Notes under the pieces: model-generated
The model's input: only the letters and a program-made list of their open reading frames with translations
Database searches by the model: none
Told to the model about the DNA's origin: nothing
Assembly: GCA_949293925.1 (NCBI GenBank)
Contig: CASFFI010000077.1
Coordinates: 1 to 19,271, forward strand
Direction of reading: 5' to 3'
Length of the DNA stretch: 19,271 nt
Origin: an uncultured Christensenella sp.
GTDB lineage: Bacteria > Bacillota > Clostridia > Christensenellales > UBA1242
Part shown: piece by piece, positions 16,301 to 19,271 of the stretch
Layout: each line of letters begins with the position of its first letter
Numbering within the stretch: the stretch's first letter is position 1
Made by a program: the position numbers and the translations under genes

Positions 16301-19271
16301 CTTCAATTAAATTTGAATATTGGGATTCTATAAATCTTCCTAACTTGTTTAGTGATAGCACACTTGTTAGTATATTAAGGAATGGTTATAAATTCTTGGG
16401 TTGGTCAGTAAGTGAAAATGATATAACTTCTGATATTCAAAATGGTGGAAACATTAATGGACAAATTTTAGAAAATTTGAACATTTCTGTTGAAAATAAT
16501 TCGACAATTAATTTGTATGCTGTATGGCAGGCTGTAACTTATTTTGTTGAATATGATATAAACGGCGGAGAAGGAACAGTAGCAAATCAAACTCATATTT
16601 ATAATGTTGCACAAGCATTAAGACCATCAACAAACCTTTCAAGCATAGGAAAAACATTTGTTGGCTGGTTGGGTTACAGTGCAAATTTAATAGATACTAA
16701 TGGTTACACTAATTTAAGTAATGTTTATATAGATGAAGATGGTTATTTTCACATAAATATAAACAACACATCTTCAAATAGCATTATTGCAAATATAAAT
16801 AACACTAAATACTTGCAATTATTAGCAAATGAAAATTATTACTTAAATGTATTCATAAAATCAATTAACACAAATGGCAATGTAATGTTTGTAAATGGAA
16901 ATTCATCACAATTTGGTGCTATATCTAAAAACTTTGATGAATTCAATATTGGAAATAATATATTAGAACTAACAACTATTTCAAATGTTTCAACTGCTGA
17001 TACACTTTTGATGACTAGTGTTGAAGTAGAAGCAGGGGCTAGTGCTGAAATCGTATTCCGATTGGCTTTATATGAAGAAATTAATCACTTGTATCAAGCT
17101 GGCGAAACTGTTAGAAATTTAAGCAATTTACAAGATGATAGTCTAACAATGACAGCATATTGGGAAGCAAATACTTTTGATATTACTTATAAGTCAAATG
17201 GCGGAACAATAAATGGTAGTGCAGACGATGTTGAGATTATAGATAGTGCAACTTATGGCGAAAATGAATATATCGTGCCTGATTATGTGCCTACAAAAGA
17301 AGGTTACAGATTCTTGGGTTGGTTTGATGCTGAAATAGGTGGAAATCAATATATTGAAGGTTATTCTTCAGTAGTTAACCCTGTAACAGGTATCAAGAGT
17401 TTTGATAAATTAGAAAATACAATTTTCTATGCACATTATGAAGTTATAAATTATGAATTAAATGTTAACTTAAATGTTAATGTTTATACAATGACTAATG
17501 TAACTATAAGTGTTTCGGGTATCCACCCAAATACAGGTGTTCAAACTAATTTCTTACCAGTTGATAACAATAATGTTATGACTTCTGGCGGGACATTGGT
17601 TTATAACATTCCATTCGGAACTGATGTTACTATCACTGCAACAATTAACGGCAACAGATATAATCTTGTTGTTGGAGATATTGATAATGCAACTATTAAC
17701 AAAAACACTACAGCAACTTCTAGTTTAACAAAAGATACTTCTATTCAAACGGTAGAATTCTGTTTAAGTGAAGTTTATACTGTAACATATAATCTAAATG
17801 GCGGAACAGGACCTTTGCCTTCTACACAACATTATCTTTACGGTCAAACAATAACCTTGGCTAACCCTTCTGTTATTACAAAAGTGGGTTATACTGGTGC
17901 ATATTGGTTATTAAATAGTAGTGACTTTGATACTACTGTTCATACTAGAGGATTCAGTTCTGGCGATGAATTTAATGTTTATACAGGCGATTCAACTATG
18001 TACTGCGGATTCTATCCAAATAAATTAACTGCAACTGTTCAACCTGATGATGAAATCGGCTCTACAGATGGCGTTTATAACGGTACAACTGAAAACACTA
18101 CAATAAATGGTGCAATTAACCATATCGCTTATCTTGGTACTCCTACACGACCTGGTTATGAATTTGACTCTTGGTCTGCAAATAAAGGTAGTGTAACAAC
18201 TACAAATTATGAAGATGGCTTAAATAAATGGGAAGTTAAATTCTATGATTTAGCTTTAAACGGAGATGCTAATACAAAAGAAGACATTTTGAATATTGAA
18301 GACGACTATTTCAGGGGTATTAAATTAATTGATAATACTAATAATGAAATTACTACTGACACTTCTTATGTTCTTTATGCTACTACTTATTTGTATGCAG
18401 ATTCAGTTGTCGCTTTCAGTGGAAGTTGGAAGTTCAACACAATGGCTGGTTTATATGTAAATGATGTTTTAATCAACAGCGGAGCAAATTACGACAACAA
18501 TGATGATAATGTTGATATAACATTTACATTAAATTCTGGTTGGAACAAAATTGAAGTAATTTTGACCGTTCACGAATATTTTGGTAGATTCATTTTCAGT
18601 TCAAATTTAAATACATTGGGAACAATGAATTGTTATGGTGCTAGTGTTCCAAATGAAAAAATGTACACATACACTTTTGATTCAGACACTGTTGACAACA
18701 CAGCAGTTATTACTGCAAATTGGAATAAAGATACAATTCTAATTAATCTTGACGCAAATGGCGGAAGTGTAAGTTCTGAGACTATGAATGTTGTGTTTGA
18801 TGAAATTCCTGATAATGCAATGGTTGCTAATAAAGATGGCTATGCATTCAACGGTTGGACTATTACAAAAGATGGAACAGATTTCGTATTTGATAAAGAT
18901 GGAAATGTTGTTTTAAATGTATCTAATTACACTGACAATGTAGGCAATTGGATAATGCCTGAAGATACAACTTTGTATGCTAGTTGGACTGCAATAAAAT
19001 ATATAGTTAAGTTCAATGATGGCGGACTAATTGGTACAACCACATCTAATGGTACAATGAATGATATGACATTCGTTTATGATGAAAGTCAAAATCTATT
19101 TACAAATAATTTTGTTCGTAATAATTATACTTTTGTTGGTTGGACTATGAATGAGGCTAATGCCGTAACATATAGAAATAACTATATTAATAACTATGGT
19201 ACAACTGATGAAATTGATATAGATGATATTTTGGCGCTTGAAGATGTTTACGCTGACGGCGAAAGTGTAAA
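7369..19271 (+). CDS. Giant exported B-repeat (InlB/Listeria-Bacteroides type) surface protein, 3' end outside window
   Basis: The frame stays open for at least 3,967 codons to the right edge, so the true protein is larger and its anchor is not visible. The N-terminus (MSSLKTKKIIKIIFALIL) is a signal peptide, probably cleaved near residue 42 (NTYAAET). After a unique region (about 43-190) come three B-repeat modules, a GLUG-type beta-helix (about 461-774), and then about 27 further modules. The repeat signature is a first strand such as TLNANGG, a middle GYTFxGW and an ending YAxW. Four modules appear to carry inserted domains. Such proteins in gut Firmicutes are thought to be adhesins or surface-layer-like stalks that bind host or microbial glycans; the ligand here is unknown. 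The ATG is chosen because it begins the signal peptide and has a promoter 40 bases upstream. Base composition is less AT-extreme than the flanking intergenic DNA. Confidence 0.93.
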   Translation, partial: MSSLKTKKIIKIIFALILTLVAGFSTNSLLNKFFNPENTYAAETRYYFTNNGVLVYYTTTKPTTGAKYTFSVNGILYLHTGQSSYAASMGANGDYAVASISYKGSPKVTLRTSSGSIYSTLTGNWTATTDSSGVSYSGTTSVTLPANAGESGVFMYWQDVSTGATYSGGSSYSLAYNTNATLKAVYNKNPEYTFTLSAEGGSIPATSGWTGSGASAYRRITFGSSIGVLPKPTRSGYTFNGWWTSNGQIVNDNQPYNTYGDLTIYAGWDQNSTGSITYYTVTLDAYANGTIPSTAGWTITSSRYATKQVAAGAAVGTLPTPRTNDGRSFYGWISNGTTYNATTKIYNNVTLYANWQYDSGGSSNSVVLTLIAGSVNGGVKGTIPATSGWTLTNNNSSAYKVLGTSGGSYAIGNLPIPTLSGYSPSGWLLPNGSSTHSGYQISTSTTLYVEWTNLSNSWANSTSKPSGSGTSSSPFLIKTPQNLAWIASSVNSGSNLRAVIQLCSDIDLSGRTWVPIGSNEYKFEGTFYGNSHTISNLTTSASTAYGGLFGVITASKSGSTVYKAYISGVRIDGGSVASTNAAGGIAGWSTTTAYETDSRPYIVDCFVRLSSIKTSGDNAGGIVGTSNGVYISDCQVEITGSAGISALYGVGGIGGYFMGYATISNSISEFTAISGGAKGGILGQTNYISGSTISNNATFTNKVTAHIGANYSGVGTTNCYIGTSGSSAKNTLKNVYTAPTSGIPSTSSSYVFVYRSDLNGGIPMVRSVLWGYDLPINITLNANGGLIEGKSSLTYGTTLGQTDEFPVAGRVGYTFLGWYTSSGVQIMDANGQLVQTAYNVHAKYRDDYTKIKITNSNSANYKKLYYYQLGVITVLAKWQAYTYTVNFNGNMDTYGSMTSQSFTYGTAQNLKGNAFRRTGYDFQGWSTTLNGDVVYSNQQSVINLVSNNKGSITLYAKWQPKKIVVTIDPNGGTYNGNTSYSYFSGNYGEKSSVLLIPQREGYTFAGWAPIRYDSDGNPWVQIYYFNNANAGYLFTAETAPMTNEDVYRYSMLSNLDYMEYDGKYEFQLYYHDYLNTSGQPVFNHWSQTQNPLHIENGQNQTAESMGYQAIDINLTNIWNYGLASNVSKNAYLVANAGGGNTWRHSVGAYTYQTSSDGRKGIVADDLNSSIGGGQSLFIKADIDLSNISDALYEAGVYAFNGALDSNGQFIFRHTLNNHVALKAVWVKNVYTVTLDANGGTINHFKNNSDMSYTSDYNETTGHIKLNGSISNIVLGYEYRQFNLNEVVTLTIKQLSGSVNNNFTFYAYTQDSSGNNIGGTSSGITFTSSDTKKEQTVSYIINQSMADNGFKFSFVGKSGGSSTSLNNLELQIIVKVSPDTIKVDYGGSYGLANIYKGSSAADINGWYNFADISNNLYPGSEMFTTYDPSIEAGRCFALVIEIKNFDVEGTIQPSFYSGGINTNYGASQFELIRSNLPSYLTGDGTYVSYLRSVDLSSYQYSKFFLRSHFYLHSGGTINSISVRFSMYEIDPIDLSTWNYTKYNQVISVPFATGKEFLGWYTDYSGGTLIDADSIYTATEDITLYAHWQNNIYTLTYDALEGTITEANGWQVSSDNKTATKQIEYSTYYLDSINGIVFPTVSSPNGKHYSYTIDSSGDEIIDGVTGFFLESNETITAHYDYNTYTIEYNSNKPSNASGSITGTMSASTHTYGTSKALNANQFALIGWTFAGWNTKADGSGTSYGNQASVLNLTSTNNGSVTLYAQWTQNKYNITYNLNGGTMNGSSSNITISNAGTYDSSSYQIPNYVPTRTGYTFAGWYDAASGGTKYINAYTSVTNPITGARTFNKATSTTFYAHWTVNKYSLVVNLGSSGANAFVSSMPTITIETSAGTLSSSIITSKTGSVTISNINYGDSVTITVSVPSGSSYYLSNSSTLPSTVAKQVSVSSTITKNASNTQTLSFYLTQVYTISYNVNGMSGTLPSSQLVYYNKNIVLATNNLTSSGYSPDGWRLNSTTGTKYASGASYNNVKANATFFADKTANSYNITYNPNSGTMNGSTSNIVVSNAVKYNSDSYEVPSYVPVRTGYTFLGWYDNATSGTKYINAYTTVSNPVTGARTWNKASSATLYAHWQINTYTVTIDVNNADYGSVDVSSVANVPYGTKLTVNENVLTVNGTVVTATVKNITGYTTRFTSWTNGTATVSGNLTVTANFTRTINSYTLTANANGGTISATDGWTGMGSTAKKELDYNENYGILPTITRTGYSFLGWFTAQTGGNEVSTTTKMGANDTTIYAHWEINSYTLTASANGGTISTTAGWTGTGNTATKELVYNTAYGTLPTVARTGYSFLGWFTAQTGGSEVSTTTKMGANDTTIYAHWDINKFTVNINVNNSNYGSVSLTTVENVPYGTKLTVNGTVLTVNGTTITATITNLAGYTTSFTGWTNGTATVTKDTTVVANFSRVANVYNVTLHTNGGTINSNNVTSYTYGIGATLPNSSDITIQGETFVGWYDNEGLTGNVVTVIKSTDIGDKEYWAKYSDNEYSVTLHTNGGTINSNNVTSYIYGEGTTLPTASDIVKNGYTFAGWYASSTFMGQVVTEISATDVGNKEFWAKWNVNTYNLTYVTNGGDVISSKQLTYDTYYTAEDLITPTRTGYSFDGWYSSSACTGDELTTNDLFDVNNADFENISAPNTNARIYAKWNINSYTLTANANGGTISATSGWTGIGNTSAKELDYNEAYGTLPTVSRTGYTFLGWFTSQTGGTQVSVSTNMGADDTTIYAQWNINKFTITINVNNSNYGSVDPTVVENVPYGTNIVVNENTLNINSNVVTATIKELTGYTTNFVDWTIDENVVYDDLTITANFERFANTYTITYDKNADDATGSMEMSTHTYDVSKELNLNNYQRVGWNFLGWSTNSDATTATFTDGESVKNLSSENGDNVILYAVWTQNKYTLVLNAGTNAIIVGGEVENYVKTQSTLTSSIKFEYWDSINLPNLFSDSTLVSILRNGYKFLGWSVSENDITSDIQNGGNINGQILENLNISVENNSTINLYAVWQAVTYFVEYDINGGEGTVANQTHIYNVAQALRPSTNLSSIGKTFVGWLGYSANLIDTNGYTNLSNVYIDEDGYFHININNTSSNSIIANINNTKYLQLLANENYYLNVFIKSINTNGNVMFVNGNSSQFGAISKNFDEFNIGNNILELTTISNVSTADTLLMTSVEVEAGASAEIVFRLALYEEINHLYQAGETVRNLSNLQDDSLTMTAYWEANTFDITYKSNGGTINGSADDVEIIDSATYGENEYIVPDYVPTKEGYRFLGWFDAEIGGNQYIEGYSSVVNPVTGIKSFDKLENTIFYAHYEVINYELNVNLNVNVYTMTNVTISVSGIHPNTGVQTNFLPVDNNNVMTSGGTLVYNIPFGTDVTITATINGNRYNLVVGDIDNATINKNTTATSSLTKDTSIQTVEFCLSEVYTVTYNLNGGTGPLPSTQHYLYGQTITLANPSVITKVGYTGAYWLLNSSDFDTTVHTRGFSSGDEFNVYTGDSTMYCGFYPNKLTATVQPDDEIGSTDGVYNGTTENTTINGAINHIAYLGTPTRPGYEFDSWSANKGSVTTTNYEDGLNKWEVKFYDLALNGDANTKEDILNIEDDYFRGIKLIDNTNNEITTDTSYVLYATTYLYADSVVAFSGSWKFNTMAGLYVNDVLINSGANYDNNDDNVDITFTLNSGWNKIEVILTVHEYFGRFIFSSNLNTLGTMNCYGASVPNEKMYTYTFDSDTVDNTAVITANWNKDTILINLDANGGSVSSETMNVVFDEIPDNAMVANKDGYAFNGWTITKDGTDFVFDKDGNVVLNVSNYTDNVGNWIMPEDTTLYASWTAIKYIVKFNDGGLIGTTTSNGTMNDMTFVYDESQNLFTNNFVRNNYTFVGWTMNEANAVTYRNNYINNYGTTDEIDIDDILALEDVYADGESV
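7939..8724 (+). repeat. First block of three B-repeat modules in the giant protein
   Basis: Three divergent modules lie at about 7939-8175, 8200-8436 and 8458-8724. Each has a Gly-rich first turn followed by (I)PxTxGWT, then a central GW, and ends in an aromatic-x-W strand (YAGW, YANW, YVEW). The shared GTIPATSGWT-like element links them to the A-class modules near 14017, 14263 and 15472. They precede the beta-helix domain. Confidence 0.75.
8749..9690 (+). other. Beta-helix (GLUG-like) domain coding region in the giant protein
   Basis: The segment starts with SSSPFLIKTPQNLAWIA, continues with DIDLSGRTWVPIG and GTFYGNSHTISNL, and then shows recurring GGL(F)G/GGIAGW/GGIVGTSNG/GGIGGYF/GGILGQT turns about every 25-40 residues. 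This pattern is typical of right-handed beta-helix regions with GLUG motifs in Gram-positive and gut bacterial adhesins. It is the only such domain seen and divides the first three B-repeats from the rest. A ligand-binding role is inferred. Confidence 0.75.
10399..11022 (+). other. Inserted domain 1 within a B-repeat, with a W-QT-NP motif
   Basis: The B-repeat starting at 10255 reaches GYTFAGW near 10387 but its closing strand (HVALKAVW) comes only near 11023. About 200 residues lie between. They contain FNHWSQTQNP, then MGYQAIDI, YGLASN and W-HSVGAY. This spacing of W-QT-NP, GY, GL-S and W-VGA resembles a domain I recall from various eukaryotic and microbial extracellular proteins but cannot name. 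Binding of a sugar or protein is possible but not shown. Confidence 0.5.
11104..12000 (+). other. Inserted domain 2 within a B-repeat, probable beta-sandwich
   Basis: A B-repeat begins at 11059 (VTLDANGGTI) and its middle and end (FLGWYT at about 12034, ITLYAHW ending at 12126) are displaced by about 300 residues. The insert reads as alternating hydrophobic strands (LNEVVTLTIKQLSG, NLELQIIVKV, FALVIEIKNF, FFLRSHFYLHSG, SISVRFSMYEI), in at least two similar halves. The look is of carbohydrate-binding-module-like jelly rolls, but no specific family is recognised. Confidence 0.5.
12412..12672 (+). repeat. F-class B-repeat module, copy 1
   Basis: This 87-residue module contains MSASTHTYGTSKALN, WTFAGWNTKADGSGT and VTLYAQWTQNKY. 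Its partner at 15967-16212 has MSTHTYDVSKELN, WNFLGWSTNS and VILYAVWTQNKY. The two copies are the only ones with the STHTY-SK-LN element. Confidence 0.8.
12673..13491 (+). repeat. C-D-E three-module cassette, copy 1
   Basis: A C module of 92 residues (12673-12948) is followed by a D module of 105 residues (12949-13263) and an E module of 76 residues (13264-13491). C carries YVPTRTGYTFAGWYD and the YINAY-NP-TGAR element; D is a divergent beta module without the central GW; E starts VYTISYNVNG. The same order recurs at 17176-18024. Confidence 0.75.
13492..13767 (+). repeat. C-class module, stand-alone copy
   Basis: This copy is again exactly 276 bases (92 residues) and shares NGSTSNI, YVPVRTGYTFLGWYD and YINAYTTVSNPVTGAR with the first C module. 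It is followed by a V module rather than a D module, so the C unit moves independently of the cassette. Confidence 0.8.
13768..14016 (+). repeat. V-class module, copy 1 (83 residues)
   Basis: The module carries VNNADYGSV, NVPYGTKLTVNENVLTV, a GYTTRFTSWTNGT turn and VTANFTR at the end. It is exactly 249 bases long. The other copies are at 14509-14757 and 15718-15966. Confidence 0.85.
14017..14508 (+). repeat. Two tandem A-class modules (82 residues each)
   Basis: Copies at 14017-14262 and 14263-14508 are each 246 bases. They share YTLTA-ANGGTIS, GWTG, KEL-YN, TRTGYSFLGWFTAQTGG or close forms, and TTTKMGANDTTIYAHW. Many differences between them are silent third-position changes. A third copy is at 15472-15717. 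Confidence 0.88.
14509..14757 (+). repeat. V-class module, copy 2 (83 residues)
   Basis: The copy is exactly 249 bases and carries VNNSNYGSV, NVPYGTKLTVNGTVLTV and GYTTSFTGWTNGT. It directly follows the second A module, as copy 3 follows the third. Confidence 0.85.
14758..15213 (+). repeat. Two tandem B-class modules (76 residues each)
   Basis: Copies at 14758-14985 and 14986-15213 are each 228 bases. Both begin VTLHTNGGTINSNNVTSY and end in (E)YWAKY or (E)FWAKW. The first strand is nearly identical at base level while the middle has diverged, for example GETFVGWYD against GYTFAGWYA. Confidence 0.85.
15472..15966 (+). repeat. A-V module pair, second occurrence
   Basis: An A module (15472-15717, 246 bases) is followed by a V module (15718-15966, 249 bases), exactly the lengths and order of 14263-14757. 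This indicates duplication of the A-V pair, after which the B pair and one single module lie between the two occurrences. Confidence 0.82.
15967..16212 (+). repeat. F-class B-repeat module, copy 2
   Basis: This 82-residue module matches the module at 12412-12672 in MSTHTYDVSKELN, GWNFLGWSTNS and the exit sequence WTQNKY. It is five residues shorter than copy 1. Confidence 0.78.
16672..17100 (+). other. Inserted domain 3 within a B-repeat
   Basis: The module starting at 16540 reaches FVGW near 16660-16671, then about 140 unrelated residues intervene before the closing strand MTAYW near 17149-17163. The insert shows strands such as YYLNVFIKSINTNGN, VMFVNGNSS and AEIVFRLALY, suggesting a small beta-sandwich of carbohydrate-binding type. 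No family is assigned. Confidence 0.45.
17176..18024 (+). repeat. C-D-E three-module cassette, copy 2
   Basis: C (17176-17451, 92 residues), D (17452-17775, 108 residues) and E (17776-18024, 83 residues) follow in the same order as at 12673-13491. C again has the exact 276-base length and the YVPTKEGYRFLGWFD and SVVNPVTGI elements. D has diverged the most. E begins VYTVTYNLNGGTGPLPS. Confidence 0.72.
18178..18690 (+). other. Inserted domain 4 within a B-repeat, possibly PA14-like
   Basis: The B-repeat frame reaches GYEFDSW near 18154-18174 and closes with ITANW near 18709-18723. In between is a domain with VVAFSGSWKFNTMAGLYVND, a loop rich in Asp and Asn, then FTLNSGWNKIEVILTV and RFIFSSN. 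A shape of strand, 'x-L-Y-V-N-D', loop and 'L-x-x-G-W-N-K-I-E-V' recalls PA14-type ligand-binding domains. The assignment is tentative. Confidence 0.4.

Noticed and set aside
12412..18024. CRISPR array or tandem DNA repeat element
   Set aside because: The repeats are 228-276 bases, keep one reading frame, diverge at silent sites and encode protein modules.

Overview
The window is very AT-rich DNA from a low-GC Gram-positive bacterium, most likely an uncultured, possibly spore-forming Clostridia-type gut Firmicute. The supporting signs are consensus sigma-A-type promoters, a lipoprotein and a membrane-anchored amidase of the sporulation CwlD type, a PflX-type radical SAM enzyme, and a giant secreted protein built from InlB/Listeria-Bacteroides-type B-repeats. 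Trp is encoded by TGG and TGA acts as a stop, so the standard bacterial code fits. The species cannot be named from the sequence.

Layout. Positions 1-2345 hold the 3' part of a P-type Ca2+-ATPase gene that begins before the window. It is followed 37 bases later by a family-2 glycosyltransferase with a TPR tail (2383-3471). This pair ends in an intrinsic terminator folded over the stop codon, and a perfect TTGACA-17-TATAAT promoter follows directly. That promoter serves a membrane-anchored exported protein of unknown function (3552-4430), and a probable lipoprotein with an extra C-terminal membrane helix comes next (4514-5296). The lipoprotein gene runs tail-to-tail into, and overlaps by 53 bases, a CwlD-like N-acetylmuramoyl-L-alanine amidase on the minus strand (5244-5948). 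Between that amidase and the divergent radical SAM gene (6069-6956) lies a compact cluster of four DnaA-box-like 9-mers at 12-13 base spacing, and then a second perfect promoter that would give an almost leaderless mRNA. The 412-base gap 6957-7368 contains a helically phased A-tract array and an extended -10 promoter.

From 7369 to the right edge there is a single open frame of at least 3,967 codons, cut off by the window end. It encodes a giant exported surface protein with a signal peptide, about 30 B-repeat-like beta modules, a GLUG-type beta-helix domain, and four places where extra domains appear to be inserted inside a B-repeat. The modules fall into recurring classes of exactly conserved length (76, 82, 83 and 92 residues), and one three-module cassette occurs twice.

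Taken together, most of the window concerns the cell envelope: ion transport, glycosylation, peptidoglycan modification, two small exported proteins, and one very large probable adhesin. Links between them, for example glycosylation of the adhesin, are inference. The strongest candidates for something new are the nested-domain architecture of the giant protein and the DnaA-box cluster next to a near-leaderless promoter.
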